Source: Octadecabacter algicola (GTDB taxonomy: Bacteria > Pseudomonadota > Alphaproteobacteria > Rhodobacterales > Rhodobacteraceae). Taken from it: a stretch of 64,000 bases of DNA. The stretch is taken from contig NZ_JAKGAR010000003.1 of assembly GCF_021532625.1 (NCBI RefSeq), positions 682,001-746,000 on the forward strand, read 5' to 3'. The notes beneath the pieces are model-generated. The model saw nothing but the letters and a program-made list of their open reading frames with translations, did not search any database and was not told the DNA's origin. Shown here in pieces: positions 9,011 to 18,698 of the stretch; the stretch's first letter is position 1; every line of letters starts with the position of its first letter. A program made the translations under genes and the position numbers.

Positions 9011-9616
9011 CTAACGTCTTAACACTTTGAGGATCGTTTCCCAGAGCAAAGTAATGTCAAAACAGACTGAAGCATGGCGCTGATAGATGAGGTCCAGAAC
9101 GGCTTTGCGCGGCACGCAACGCGTGACGTAGATCTGCTCGGTTTGTTCTGGCGTGCTAGCATCGGCGATGAGGCGTTCTTCGTGGCGGTGGAAATGCAAG
9201 GTGGCCAACCCTGTTACGCCGGGGCGGGATCGCAAGACTTGGCTGTATAGGTCAGAAAACGCGTCGGTATACTGGCGCAACGGCGGGCGCGGACCGACAA
9301 AGCTCATATCGCCACGCAGAACATTGATCAGCTGCGGGAGTTCGTCCAAACGATAGCGGCGAAGTTTTTTTCCTACATGTGTAATACGGTCGGTCTTATC
9401 GCCACCGGTAACGCCTGCATTCTGATCCGCGGGCACATTGGACATGGTGCGAAATTTGATCAGGTTGAATGGCGTTTCTGGTGTCTTCATACGTTCGGCG
9501 ACATAGAATACAGGACCGCCGTCACGCCATAGAATAGCTATCGCAATGGCGAGGATCACGGGCCAGAGTAAGAGCAGCAAGAGCAGTGCAAGACCGATAT
9601 CAAAGACGCGTTTCAC
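9011..9616 (-). CDS. bacterial sugar transferase (priming phosphoglycosyl transferase)
   Basis: A 201-residue monotopic phosphoglycosyl transferase. One N-terminal membrane segment (LALLLLLLLWPVILAIAIAI) is followed by the conserved FNLIKFRTM, the LRRYRLDELPQLINVLRGDM block, SFVGPRPPL and RPGVTGLATL. It should transfer a sugar-1-phosphate to undecaprenyl phosphate to start a repeat unit. This is the short form, without the multi-helix N-terminal part of WcaJ. The start is GTG, overlapping the upstream epimerase stop by four bases (GTGA). Confidence 0.92.
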   Translation of the reverse strand: MKRVFDIGLALLLLLLLWPVILAIAIAILWRDGGPVFYVAERMKTPETPFNLIKFRTMSNVPADQNAGVTGGDKTDRITHVGKKLRRYRLDELPQLINVLRGDMSFVGPRPPLRQYTDAFSDLYSQVLRSRPGVTGLATLHFHRHEERLIADASTPEQTEQIYVTRCVPRKAVLDLIYQRHASVCFDITLLWETILKVLRR

Positions 9617-10479
9617 TTATTTGGTAGCTCCGCAGTTTGGCGCCCCAAAGCATCGGCGGGGTCGTCGTAGTCTTTTAACTTAACAATATTTTGCAGGGTG
9701 TCGTTCGAAAGGACAACACTGCGAGGAACACCGTCCGGAGCGGGTCTATCTACCCAGCTTAGATCGGGCAAGAGATGGTCCTTATACGCCGAAAGAAGCT
9801 TATCGAGGGAGACAGGTTGTTGTTGAACGACATTGACCGTTCGTAACTTTGTTTTCGGTGTCGGGATCAGTGCTTTGATCGCGACGAAAAAATCGTAGGG
9901 CCCAATATAGGATCTTACAGATGCGGTGCCGTCCCTAAACCGATGCAGCGGCATCGCAATGCCGTCAGCCGAGTGTCGTTGCGCGGCGGCGATCAAAGCA
10001 TCCGCGCCCGCAACATTACCGATCCGTGCAATTGTAATTTTGGGCGCGTTATTGATTGCTGCAAAGGTCTCTGCGACGCGCTCCATCGTGGCTTTGCTTT
10101 GGCCATATGCGTTAAGGGGGGCGGTAGGGTCCGCTTCTCTGAAGGGCGTGCCATCCCCCGCGCCGTATACTGCGGCTGATGAGGCAAGGATCACGTGCTT
10201 TACGTTGCTTCGGGCGGCTCTCTCAAGCAGTTGCTCGACGAATTCCACATTGGCGGATTCCAGCTGATTTTTATCTGTACCTGTTTCGCCGATAAAGTTG
10301 ATAATGGTCGCGTAGTTTTGGAAGACTTGATCGGCAGCAGTGTCACCAAAGTCTCCGGACCAAATTATATCTGCATCCCCTTGGCGCGCTTGGGTTTTCC
10401 AGTCCAATCCCTCCTCCCGCGCGAAGTGGGTTAGGATGGTGCCCAAACGGCCATTTGCCCCGAGAAGAATAGTCGTCAC
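9613..10479 (-). CDS. NAD-dependent epimerase/dehydratase family protein
   Basis: A 288-residue extended SDR with nucleotide motif GANGRLG at residues 7-13 and an atypical catalytic region (ASSAAVYG, then NAYGQSKATMERVAE carrying YxxxK). I choose GTG 10479 because AAAGGGGC lies just before it and the Rossmann strand starts there. A longer reading from ATG 10509 or further upstream would run into the promoter region of the divergent yjbH gene. The family is probably sugar-nucleotide modifying; the exact reaction is not readable. It heads the minus-strand polysaccharide run. Confidence 0.82.
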   Translation of the reverse strand: MTTILLGANGRLGTILTHFAREEGLDWKTQARQGDADIIWSGDFGDTAADQVFQNYATIINFIGETGTDKNQLESANVEFVEQLLERAARSNVKHVILASSAAVYGAGDGTPFREADPTAPLNAYGQSKATMERVAETFAAINNAPKITIARIGNVAGADALIAAAQRHSADGIAMPLHRFRDGTASVRSYIGPYDFFVAIKALIPTPKTKLRTVNVVQQQPVSLDKLLSAYKDHLLPDLSWVDRPAPDGVPRSVVLSNDTLQNIVKLKDYDDPADALGRQTAELPNK

Positions 10480-10590
10480 AGCTGCCCCTTTTTCAACAGG
10501 GTATGGCATATCGCCCACCCTTGGCATCAACTTCTGATTTGGGTGAGAATAAGGTTGCGACGAGGTTGGATACAATGTCAGACGTTGATC

Positions 10591-12726
10591 ATGTTTGAAT
10601 TAGACAGAATTATAGGCATTTCCGGTGTTTTATGTGCCGTGATTGCTGCAACTCCCGCAGCCGCTGATGATGATTGGCGTGCAAACTACACGCTTTATGG
10701 CACGCCAGGTATTATTGATATGCCAACGGCTGTTGCCCCTGCGGACGGCGAGATTGCGACAACGGTTGCGGTTTTTGGCGACACGCAACGTGTGACATTT
10801 ACCTTTCAGGTCTTGCCGCGTGTCTCCGGTAGCTTTCGCTACTCGTTGATTGACACCTATGACCGAAGTTTTGATTTGCAGTATCAGGTCACTGATGAAG
10901 GTCAGTACATGCCTGCGATTTCGGTGGGGGTGCGCGATTTTATCGGTACCGGTCGGTATAGCAGCGAATACCTTGTCGCGACGAAAACGTTGGGAACCAA
11001 CGTGCGCGTCTCTGGTGGTTTGGGCTGGGGGCGGCTTGGGTCGCTCGACGGTTTTACCAATCCATTGGGCATCATCGATGAGCGTTTTGAAACGCGCCCT
11101 GATGACAGCATAGATACGGGCGGCACGATCCTCTCGGGGCAATTTTTTCGAGGCGACGCTGCGTTGTTTGGGGGCGTGGAGTGGCGCTTGAATGATGAAT
11201 GGACAGTTCTTGCTGAATATTCTTCTGACATTTACGAACGCGAAACGACGCTGATTGGATTTGAGAGGGAGTCCCCTCTTAACTTCGGTATCAAATGGCA
11301 GCCCAGAGACGCCTACCAGCTTGGTGCGTACTACATGTATGGGACTGATATCGGCTTTGCTGCCACGATTTTGATTGATCCGACGACACCGAATTTCCCG
11401 AGCGGACTGGACACATCGCCGATGCCCGTTGGTGTTCGTGCCGAAGGGATCAGTGCAGCTGCTACTTGGGACAACCCCGAGGTGGAAACGGCAAGTGTAG
11501 ACGCCTTGGGTTCGATTTTGGCCGCGGACGGATTCCGATTGCATGGTGCTGAAGTCGTCGGAAACACTTTGAGAGTGCGCTATGAAAACCAGCGTTACAG
11601 AGCGGAGGCACAAGGCGTAGGCCGCGTATCGCGCATCCTGACGCAAGTTGCACCCGTTAACGTTGATACATTCATTCTGGAACCAACTCGACGTGGGATT
11701 ACAACATCTTCGGTAACGATCCGTCGCAGTGATCTGGAAGCGCTTGAGAATGAGCCGAACGCAGCGGCGCTTTCTTATGACCGCGCGATTTTTTCAGATG
11801 CGGCTGGTCCTGCACCCGCCGTAGAATGGGAAGACCCGACGCCGGCGTTTTTGTGGGGGGTTGCGCCTTATCTTGAGTTGTCATTGTTCGACGGTGAAGA
11901 ACCTATTCGTGGCGATGTCGGACTTGAGGCGACGTTTCAATATGAACTGCGCCCCAATGTGATTCTTGCAGGGGCCTATCGCTATCGCGTGGCAGGCAAC
12001 CGTGATGAAGTCGGTTCGATCTCTGAATCTGATTTGCCCGATGTACGTCGGACGAGCCTTCGGTACGGTGCTGAAAGCGGCAGCGGCATCGAAAACTTGT
12101 TCATGTCTTGGTACGGTCGTCCTGGTCAAAACGTCTATAGCCGCGCCTCAGTCGGGTATTTCGAACGTTCGTTCGGTGGCGTGTCTGGTGAACTTTTGTG
12201 GAAACCCGTGGATAGCCGTTTGGCGCTTGGTGCCGAATTGAACTACACTTTGCTGCGCGACTACGACCTTGGTCTTGGATTTCGCCCCGCCTGTTCGGGA
12301 ACCGACTGCAATAGTTTTGTTGGTGACGACTATGATGTCATTACGGGCCATCTGTCAGCGTATTACGATTTTGAGAACGGGTTTCAGGGCCAAGTAGATG
12401 TTGGGCGCTATTTGGCGGGCGACTGGGGTGCAACGTTCTCTCTTGATCGTGAATTTGATAACGGGTGGAAGGTCGGTGCCTACTTTACACTGACCGATGT
12501 TCCGTTTGATGACTTCGGTGAAGGGTCGTTTGACAAAGGTATCCGTATCGAAATCCCATCTGACTGGCTGTTTGGAACACCAACACGCGACACGTCCTCG
12601 ACGACACTATCATCTCTTGAACGTGATGGTGGTGCACGGCTTCGGATTGACGGTCGGCTCTATGATGTGGTCGAGGGCGGCCACCAAGGGCAATTGGAAG
12701 AAAACTGGGGACGATTCTGGCGATGA
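10591..12726 (+). CDS. YjbH domain-containing exopolysaccharide protein (GfcD-like)
   Basis: A 711-residue secreted protein with a signal peptide (IIGISGVLCAVIAATPAAA, cleavage before DDDWR). Its mature part matches the YjbH/GfcD family: GTPGIIDMPTA near the start, then long stretches of alternating aromatic strands (QLGAYYMYGTDIGFA; a C-terminal half rich in Y/W/F) typical of an outer-membrane beta-barrel. YjbH and GfcD belong to group 4 capsule or exopolysaccharide operons. I start at ATG 10591, which places the signal peptide at the N-terminus; an upstream in-frame start at 10543 is less likely. The stop overlaps yjbF (ATGA). Confidence 0.85.
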   Translation: MFELDRIIGISGVLCAVIAATPAAADDDWRANYTLYGTPGIIDMPTAVAPADGEIATTVAVFGDTQRVTFTFQVLPRVSGSFRYSLIDTYDRSFDLQYQVTDEGQYMPAISVGVRDFIGTGRYSSEYLVATKTLGTNVRVSGGLGWGRLGSLDGFTNPLGIIDERFETRPDDSIDTGGTILSGQFFRGDAALFGGVEWRLNDEWTVLAEYSSDIYERETTLIGFERESPLNFGIKWQPRDAYQLGAYYMYGTDIGFAATILIDPTTPNFPSGLDTSPMPVGVRAEGISAAATWDNPEVETASVDALGSILAADGFRLHGAEVVGNTLRVRYENQRYRAEAQGVGRVSRILTQVAPVNVDTFILEPTRRGITTSSVTIRRSDLEALENEPNAAALSYDRAIFSDAAGPAPAVEWEDPTPAFLWGVAPYLELSLFDGEEPIRGDVGLEATFQYELRPNVILAGAYRYRVAGNRDEVGSISESDLPDVRRTSLRYGAESGSGIENLFMSWYGRPGQNVYSRASVGYFERSFGGVSGELLWKPVDSRLALGAELNYTLLRDYDLGLGFRPACSGTDCNSFVGDDYDVITGHLSAYYDFENGFQGQVDVGRYLAGDWGATFSLDREFDNGWKVGAYFTLTDVPFDDFGEGSFDKGIRIEIPSDWLFGTPTRDTSSTTLSSLERDGGARLRIDGRLYDVVEGGHQGQLEENWGRFWR

Positions 12727-13394
12727 ATACAACTTGGACCTCAGTACTATCGACAGCGACACTTGTAGTGGTTTCTGCTTGTGGGCCCCTTAATACGAAG
12801 AACGCGTCAGTGGGGGTATTCCGTGGTGTGGTTCAGTCAGCAATGCCAGACGATTCGGCGGCGGCAGCACCCTCAGTCGAGGCGGCTCAGGCTCTCACGC
12901 GGGACTACATTGAAGCTCAAGAAACAAACATGCTTCGGGTGAGCATAATCGACCGCGAAGCCACAGGCCTCATTTTTGAGGTTGGTCGAAATGGTGACAA
13001 GGTGACATGGAATTCGCCCGATGGACTTAGCTTTGTCTTGGAAGCCGGTGTTCTCGTAGCGACGCGCGGACTGGGCGACGACGTGATGGGTTCGGATGTA
13101 TCCTCTGTAAAAGCCGCCCTTAGATCTGGTGGTAGTTACTTGAGAACTATAGATTTTCTCGACGGTCTTGGTCAGATTGAACGGTCAGTCTACCAGTGCC
13201 GAATGGACAATGTTCGAACTGAAGCACTGACTATTTTTGAAAGAACCTACACGACGACGGTTATGGAAGAGCTGTGTACGGGCGAAACTCATTCCTTTAA
13301 GAACACATACTGGCGCGGCGGAAATGGCACGATTTGGCAGTCCCGTCAGTGGATTTCTGCCGGTGTAGGTTACGTAGGGTACCAGAAACTCTAA
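12723..13394 (+). CDS. YjbF family lipoprotein (GfcB-like)
   Basis: A 223-residue lipoprotein. The N-terminal hydrophobic segment ends in a lipobox, VVSAC, so Cys20 would be lipidated. The mature part carries the GfcB/YjbF family pattern, including TRGLGDDVMGSD and a C-terminal region with FERTYTTTVMEELCTG and WQSRQWISAGVGYV. Family members support capsule or exopolysaccharide export, probably as outer-membrane-anchored periplasmic partners of the YjbH barrel. The gene starts inside the yjbH stop codon. No YjbG/GfcC homologue follows. Confidence 0.85.
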   Translation: MNTTWTSVLSTATLVVVSACGPLNTKNASVGVFRGVVQSAMPDDSAAAAPSVEAAQALTRDYIEAQETNMLRVSIIDREATGLIFEVGRNGDKVTWNSPDGLSFVLEAGVLVATRGLGDDVMGSDVSSVKAALRSGGSYLRTIDFLDGLGQIERSVYQCRMDNVRTEALTIFERTYTTTVMEELCTGETHSFKNTYWRGGNGTIWQSRQWISAGVGYVGYQKL

Positions 13395-13604
13395 GATGCG
13401 GACTAAGTTGTTGTAATTGAAGTTCGACCAATCTACCGTATAGGTTGAGCTGATACCTTTCCAATTGAACTTCGCATCGAAGACTTTGACATATTTACCA
13501 GTGATGGAACCTTTATTTTTTTCCCATACCAACTTGTTTTTGTATTTGTTATAAGTTCATAGCGTATGCGCGCACACACAACGTAGACACCGGAGTAATG
13601 AGAA

Positions 13605-13823
13605 ATGAAAAAGACGATTTTGACTGCTGCCTTTCTTGTAGCAGCTAGCAACACACCAATGATGGCTGGCGACTATTCTGACGCAGGCACTACTGACACA
13701 CAGATCATCATCGCAGACGACAACATGGCGAAGCCTTTGTCCTCTTCCATGGGCGGCACAGTTTTGCCAGTTTTGCTTGGCGTAGCACTTATCGCTGCAG
13801 CAGCTTCCGGCGGCGGCTCCTAA
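13605..13823 (+). CDS. small secreted YjbE-like peptide
   Basis: A 72-residue protein with a clear signal peptide (KKTILTAAFLVAASNTPMMA) and a short Asp/Thr-rich mature region. It ends in a hydrophobic segment, VLPVLLGVALIAAAA, and a SGGGS tail. E. coli YjbE, the small first gene of yjbEFGH, has the same size and a GVALAATGGGDGS-like end, so I read this as a functional analogue or distant homologue; that is inference from shape and position. The RBS is GGAG. It lies 210 nt after yjbF, so it probably has its own promoter in the AT-rich stretch around 13510-13560. Confidence 0.6.
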   Translation: MKKTILTAAFLVAASNTPMMAGDYSDAGTTDTQIIIADDNMAKPLSSSMGGTVLPVLLGVALIAAAASGGGS

Positions 13824-13853
13824 GCCCTCTAGCTTAACAGCTACTTGAATTTG

Positions 13854-13879
13854 GAAGGCAGGCCTTGGGGCCTGTCTTC
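13854..13879 (+). terminator. probable terminator after the YjbE-like gene
   Basis: An 11-bp hairpin (gaaggcaggcc / ggcctgtcttc, with one G-U pair and a four-base loop) lies 31 nt past the stop. The T-tract is weak (tgcatttct), so confidence is moderate. Confidence 0.5.
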
Positions 13880-13955
13880 TGCATTTCTAATGGCTATTTC
13901 GGTGCGGACTCGTTCTGGTGTGACCTATGTTAGTAAAAGCACCTAGGATTACCAT

Positions 13956-14984
13956 CTAGGAACGGCGCCGTCCCAACATAGCCAACCGAATGAACATGCG
14001 CTCCACCAAGGCGCGATCAGGTGCGGTATGTGCCGAACGCAGGGTCAAATCGGCCTCAGTAATTGTGGACAAAGCTTCTTCGAGGTTGATGCGGCCCCAA
14101 TTGCTAGCTTGTCTGACCATCCGATCACGACGTGGACCAAAGACAGGTGGCTTTAGCCGCCCAATACCTGCAGACGGCCCACCAGGGTCCGAAGCGGCGA
14201 CATGGAGCTGTCGGAAGTGACGCATCGCCGCGATACATAACGCAACAGGTTGTGTGCCCTGCGCATAAAGGCGGCTCAGGAGCGGCCCGATCTCTTTCGT
14301 TTTCAAATCTGCGACGACATTTAAGACGTCATCAAGGCCTGCCTCGTTGGACTGCGGCGCGCAGGCTTCGACATCGGCTACAGTGATCTCATCTTTGGAA
14401 TCCAACATGTAGAGCCCGAGCTTTTCAATCGTCTGGCGCAAATCCCCTGGTGCCATTTCACGACTATAGGCAATGACGAGGTCCATTGCATCGCGGCCAA
14501 CATTGCTAAGCCCCGCGTCCCGCAGGTTGGCTTCGATTTCGTCGCGGGATGGAGGGTCGTCATAGATACCTACGGCGTAGGCCGTCTTGTGCCCCTCAAA
14601 CAGTTTGCGAAGTGCCGAACGCGCATTCAACTGACCAGCTGTGACGATAATCTGGGCGTCGCCCGGTTCCCAGTCCGCCAGCGCGGGCGTAATCGCTTTG
14701 GCCACGGTATCAGTTGCATCCTCGACAAAGGCAACGCGGTGACCGGGAAAGAAGCCTTGGGATTTTATGGCGTCGCCAAGTAGGGCTGGATCCTTGCGTA
14801 AATCAGCACCCGACATACGCGTCAGGCGCATTTCTTCTTCGCCGTTCTCTCCGACCAAAGCCTTGATAACGTCTTGGCGTTTAAGTGCTACGCGCATGGC
14901 GTCGCCGCCGTAAATCAAAAGGCCTGCTCCTTCGGGGTCGGGCTTTCGAAAGTAACCGGCGGCGTCGCGAGCGGATAGCTTCAT
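13956..14984 (-). CDS. holA: DNA polymerase III subunit delta
   Basis: A 342-residue clamp-loader delta subunit, which opens the beta sliding clamp within the DnaX complex. Its opening, [19 protein letters not shown], is typical of the alphaproteobacterial form, and the AAA-like domain is followed by a helical collar region (QPVALCIAAMRHFRQLH and the LEEALSTITEADLTLRS stretch). It starts inside the lptE stop codon (ATGA overlap). The order leuS - lptE - holA is conserved in alphaproteobacteria and supports the call. Confidence 0.92.
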   Translation of the reverse strand: MKLSARDAAGYFRKPDPEGAGLLIYGGDAMRVALKRQDVIKALVGENGEEEMRLTRMSGADLRKDPALLGDAIKSQGFFPGHRVAFVEDATDTVAKAITPALADWEPGDAQIIVTAGQLNARSALRKLFEGHKTAYAVGIYDDPPSRDEIEANLRDAGLSNVGRDAMDLVIAYSREMAPGDLRQTIEKLGLYMLDSKDEITVADVEACAPQSNEAGLDDVLNVVADLKTKEIGPLLSRLYAQGTQPVALCIAAMRHFRQLHVAASDPGGPSAGIGRLKPPVFGPRRDRMVRQASNWGRINLEEALSTITEADLTLRSAHTAPDRALVERMFIRLAMLGRRRS

Positions 14985-15466
14985 GCGCCGGACGCGATAA
15001 TGATGTGGGTGACAATCAAATCGGCCAAAGCAATGGCGAGGCGGTCGCGCGCATCGTCCTGTGCTTCTTGGGTGGCGACTGTGGTACCAAAGGCGGAATA
15101 GGCGGTGAAGGTTTCTGCCACACCAGATGCCAGCGGTTGGTCAACGCCGGGTTCAGTGAGCGTCCACGTTGCCTTACCGGGGAGGTTGAACCGGTTAATG
15201 TCTTGCGCTGAGGAAATCGCCACCGCGACTTCTTCAATGTCGAGCTCTACCGTAAGCAGATAGTCACCCTGTTCAACGCGGCCCAATCGCTCTTCAAGAC
15301 GTGTCCGCAGACGGAACCCCTCTGGCGTGTTTGGTGCACGGAAAGCGATGCGCCCGCGCAAGGACCGCGTCGACCCGTTCACCCCGTAGACCGGCGTAAA
15401 GCCGCAGCCCGCTAAAGGAGCTACAGCGAGAAGGGCAAGAAAGGCGCGTCGGTTAGATGACAACAT
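14981..15466 (-). CDS. lptE: LPS assembly lipoprotein LptE
   Basis: A 161-residue outer-membrane lipoprotein that plugs the LptD barrel during LPS insertion. The N-terminus [21 protein letters not shown] has an Arg pair, a hydrophobic core and a lipobox LAGC, followed by GFTPVYG, which is diagnostic for LptE. I start at ATG 15466, inside the last codons of leuS (14-nt overlap); an upstream start at 15490 would put eight extra residues before the signal peptide. It is coupled to holA. Confidence 0.9.
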   Translation of the reverse strand: MLSSNRRAFLALLAVAPLAGCGFTPVYGVNGSTRSLRGRIAFRAPNTPEGFRLRTRLEERLGRVEQGDYLLTVELDIEEVAVAISSAQDINRFNLPGKATWTLTEPGVDQPLASGVAETFTAYSAFGTTVATQEAQDDARDRLAIALADLIVTHIIIASGA

Positions 15467-18008
15467 TGATAATCCGGCCTGGTACAACAATCAGCTTTTT
15501 AGGCGCGTTGCCGTCCAAAGCTTTGACTACAGCCTCATCCGCGAGAGCAAGTTTTTCAACCTCATCTTTCGGCATGTCCGCTGGAACGGCAATTTCGCTC
15601 CGACGTTTGCCGTTGATCTGGATCGGAAGGGTGATGGTGTCTTCGACCAGCATTGCCTCGTCTGCGACGGGCCATGGCGCGTTGGCAATCAAACCGGTCC
15701 CACCAAGAAGGGCCCAGATATCTTCAGCCAAGTGCGGTGTCATCGGTGACATCAGCTGTGCGAGAGTCCGCATGGCCTGGCGTTTGGCATCGCCTCCCGC
15801 CTTGGATTTGGCCAGCCCAGCAGTAAAGCCGTAGAGCTTGGCAATCGCCGCGTTGAACCCGAAACTTTCAACGCCGTTGGTAACGTCGACAATCGCTTTG
15901 TGCATGTCGCGCAACAAGGCTTCATCGGCGTCGTTAGCGGCAACGTCATTCGTCGCGATTTCGCCCGCAATGCGGTGAACACGGCTGAGGTGTTTGAAAG
16001 ACGCTTCAGCACCAGATGCTGTCCATTCCACATCCCGTTCTGGGGGAGAGTCGGAAAGCACGAACCAACGGGCCGTATCGGCGCCGTATTGGCTAATGAT
16101 CGCGACAGGATCGACGACGTTGTTCTTGGACTTCGACATTTTCGCGGATGGAATGATGTCGACCTGAGTGCCGTCTTTGAGGAAACCGCCACCATCGCGC
16201 AGTTCGACGGTTTCGGGGTAGTGGTAAACGGGGCGGCCATCGTCGCCTGCCGTTTTGTAGATCGCGTGGGTGACCATGCCTTGCGTAAACAGCGCGTTGA
16301 ACGGTTCAACTGCCGTTTCAGGCAAATGGCCTGTCTTGTGCATAGCGCGGGCGAAGAAACGTGAATAGAGCAGGTGCAAAATCGCGTGCTCGATGCCGCC
16401 GATATATTGGTCGACATTCATCCAATAGGCCGCGTCCTCGGCGTTGGTGGGAGTCTCGGCGTGGGGTGAAGTGAAGCGTGCAAAATACCATGACGAATCC
16501 ACGAAGGTGTCCATCGTGTCAGTTTCGCGTTGGGCTGGTTTACCGCAAGACGGGCAAGGCACGTCGCGCCAAGTTGGGTGGCGGTCAAGCGGGTTGCCCG
16601 GAATGTCGAAGGACACATCATAGGGCAGTTCAACTGGCAGGTTTTCTTTATTCTCGGGCACGACGCCACAGCTGTCACAGTGAACAACAGGAATAGGTGC
16701 GCCCCAATACCGCTGACGGGACAGGCCCCAATCGCGCAGGCGATACTTCGTGACGCCTTGGCCAACGCCGTTAGCTTCGCAGAAATCTACGGCTGCATTT
16801 ATCGCGTCTTCGCCGTTTGTAGCGGGCTCCCAAGCGTAAGGTGTCAGCCAATGCACCATATCGGTTTTGTTTGGAACGAAAGCCTCTTCCAACTCGGGTG
16901 AGCTGTCCTCAGACGGCAAGAATGTCGGCTTGATCGGCAGGCCGTATTTTTTGGCGAAATCGAAATCACGCTGGTCGTGGGCAGGGCAGCCAAAGATAGC
17001 ACCGGTGCCGTAGTCCATCATGATGAAATTGGCGATGTAGACGGGCAGTTCCCAAGACGTATCGAATGGGTGACGCACGCGCAGGCCCGTATCGAAGCCC
17101 ATCTTCTCGGCTTTTTCCAAGGCTTCGGCGGTGGTACCGCCTTTGCGGCATTCTGCATTAAACGCGGCGATGTCTGCGTTGTCCGCCTCTAGCTCTTTGG
17201 CCAATGGATGGTCGGGGGAAATACCAACAAAGGACGCGCCCATCAGCGTGTCAGGGCGCGTTGTATAAACCTCGACGCGATCATGTGCGCCGATGCCTTC
17301 AACCATCGAGAACGAGAACTGCAAACCACGAGATTTACCGATCCAGTTTTCCTGCATCAGTTTCACCTTGGCGGGCCAGTTGTCGAGGCCATCCAGAGCG
17401 CCCAGCAGTTCATCCGCATAGTCGGAAATCTTGAAGAACCACTGTGTCAGGTCTTTGCGTTCGACTTCTGCACCGGAGCGCCAGCCCTTACCGTCGATGA
17501 CCTGTTCGTTGGCCAGAACCGTCATATCGACGGGGTCCCAGTTCACGGTCGCATTCTTGCGATCAATCAGCCCAGCATCGAGCATGTCGATGAACAATGC
17601 CTGTTGCTGGCCGTAGTATTCAGGATCGCAGGTGGCGAACATGCGGGACCAGTCGATCCCAAGCCCCAGTGGTTTCATCTGTTCGACCATGTCGTCGATG
17701 TTACTGTAAGTCCAATCCTTGGGGTGGCCGCCGGACGCCATTGCCGCGTTCTCGGCTGGCATCCCAAAGGCGTCAAAGCCCATCGGGTGCAATACGTTGT
17801 GCCCTGTGCTCAGCTTATAGCGGGCAATCACGTCGCCCATGGTGTAGTTGCGCACGTGGCCGATGTGGATGCGGCCAGATGGGTAGGGGAACATCTCAAG
17901 CACGTAGTACTTGGGCTTGTCGTCACTGCGGACAGCTTTGAACGTCTCGGCTTTATCCCAAGCGGCCTGCCATTTGGCTTCGATTTCTGAGGGCGTGTAG
18001 TTTGACAT
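15453..18008 (-). CDS. leuS: leucine--tRNA ligase
   Basis: An 851-residue class I aminoacyl-tRNA synthetase charging tRNA-Leu. The HIGH motif appears as HIGH at residues 48-51 ([15 protein letters not shown]) and KMSKS near 622-626. A CP1 editing domain lies between them, with [18 protein letters not shown] near 250. A zinc-type CxxC region (CDSCGVVPE ... CPSCGKPA) is visible near 450-500. I start at ATG 18008 because AAGGACAG precedes it; seven upstream residues in the longer reading have no RBS. First gene of leuS - lptE - holA. Confidence 0.97.
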   Translation of the reverse strand: MSNYTPSEIEAKWQAAWDKAETFKAVRSDDKPKYYVLEMFPYPSGRIHIGHVRNYTMGDVIARYKLSTGHNVLHPMGFDAFGMPAENAAMASGGHPKDWTYSNIDDMVEQMKPLGLGIDWSRMFATCDPEYYGQQQALFIDMLDAGLIDRKNATVNWDPVDMTVLANEQVIDGKGWRSGAEVERKDLTQWFFKISDYADELLGALDGLDNWPAKVKLMQENWIGKSRGLQFSFSMVEGIGAHDRVEVYTTRPDTLMGASFVGISPDHPLAKELEADNADIAAFNAECRKGGTTAEALEKAEKMGFDTGLRVRHPFDTSWELPVYIANFIMMDYGTGAIFGCPAHDQRDFDFAKKYGLPIKPTFLPSEDSSPELEEAFVPNKTDMVHWLTPYAWEPATNGEDAINAAVDFCEANGVGQGVTKYRLRDWGLSRQRYWGAPIPVVHCDSCGVVPENKENLPVELPYDVSFDIPGNPLDRHPTWRDVPCPSCGKPAQRETDTMDTFVDSSWYFARFTSPHAETPTNAEDAAYWMNVDQYIGGIEHAILHLLYSRFFARAMHKTGHLPETAVEPFNALFTQGMVTHAIYKTAGDDGRPVYHYPETVELRDGGGFLKDGTQVDIIPSAKMSKSKNNVVDPVAIISQYGADTARWFVLSDSPPERDVEWTASGAEASFKHLSRVHRIAGEIATNDVAANDADEALLRDMHKAIVDVTNGVESFGFNAAIAKLYGFTAGLAKSKAGGDAKRQAMRTLAQLMSPMTPHLAEDIWALLGGTGLIANAPWPVADEAMLVEDTITLPIQINGKRRSEIAVPADMPKDEVEKLALADEAVVKALDGNAPKKLIVVPGRIINVVI

Positions 18009-18030
18009 GGTCTGTCCTTGAAAATGCAAA

Positions 18031-18051
18031 CGCCGGGTGCTGGACCCGGCG
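18031..18051 (-). terminator. rho-independent terminator after the DUF3576 gene
   Basis: An 8-bp perfect stem (cgccgggt / acccggcg, loop gctgg). On the minus strand it is followed by TTTGCATTTT. It separates the DUF3576 gene from leuS. Confidence 0.8.
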
Positions 18052-18077
18052 CTTAGAAACTGTGGGTTGGGGCTGTT

Positions 18078-18539
18078 TTACAGCGCACCGTCCGCGATGC
18101 GCAACTGGCGTGCGCGCGAAAGAATTGCGTCTTCGATAGCGCGGGTTGTTTCAGCTGCGGCTGGTCCTGAACGGGTCAGCAAAGCAACATTCAACGAGCG
18201 CGCGTCCAATGCTGGGTCGGTAATGTAAATCGTCGCGCGGTAGGCGCGACTACCCCCCGGAGGGGTGCCGTAGCCCATGACGATTACCCCTGTGAACGGA
18301 TCAACGGATTCAACGGGCAAAAAGCTAAGTACATCAAGCGATGCTGCCCAAAGATATCGGTTTACGGCGACGTTTTCGACGCCACGTGTCCGCGCTGCCT
18401 GCTGTGTTGCGGCTTCGTTTGAACCGCCCAGGCTGCCGATTGAGCCGAACGGGTTGCTGCCAGATCCGCCACAAGCTGCCAATGCAGCAATGAGGCCAAC
18501 ACCAAAAGTAAGGCGGATAGTTTTGCTAAGTCTCGTCAC
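18078..18539 (-). CDS. DUF3576 domain-containing lipoprotein
   Basis: A 153-residue lipoprotein with a GTG start (RBS AGGGCG). The N-terminal hydrophobic stretch ends at a lipobox, ALAAC near residue 23, followed by a Gly/Ser-rich linker. The rest fits the alphaproteobacterial DUF3576 family (NRYLWAASLDVLSFLPVESVDP; ARQLRIADGAL at the end). The function is unknown; its position upstream of leuS-lptE suggests an envelope role, which is inference from context. Confidence 0.85.
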   Translation of the reverse strand: MTRLSKTIRLTFGVGLIAALAACGGSGSNPFGSIGSLGGSNEAATQQAARTRGVENVAVNRYLWAASLDVLSFLPVESVDPFTGVIVMGYGTPPGGSRAYRATIYITDPALDARSLNVALLTRSGPAAAETTRAIEDAILSRARQLRIADGAL

Positions 18540-18649
18540 CGGATCGCCCTTTGCGAAATTTACTTAGCAAAGGTGTATCGAAGGGGGGCAGGTGCCACAA
18601 GACCCGAGGGCATTATCGGAGCTGTGGAAAAGGGTCTTACAAACGAAAA

Positions 18650-18673
18650 GGGCGGTTCCCGAAGGAACCGCCC
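18650..18673 (-). terminator. rho-independent terminator after the porin gene
   Basis: A perfect 10-bp stem (gggcggttcc / ggaaccgccc) with a CGAA loop. On the minus strand it is followed by CTTTTCGTTT. It lies 26 nt past the porin stop. Confidence 0.9.
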
Positions 18674-18698
18674 AATCTTAGTCTAACCATTCGGTTCT

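Noticed and set aside
10480-10590. A longer N-terminus for the minus-strand epimerase reaching 10575
   Set aside because: It would extend through the divergent yjbH promoter region and precedes the Rossmann strand with no RBS; the GTG at 10479 has one.
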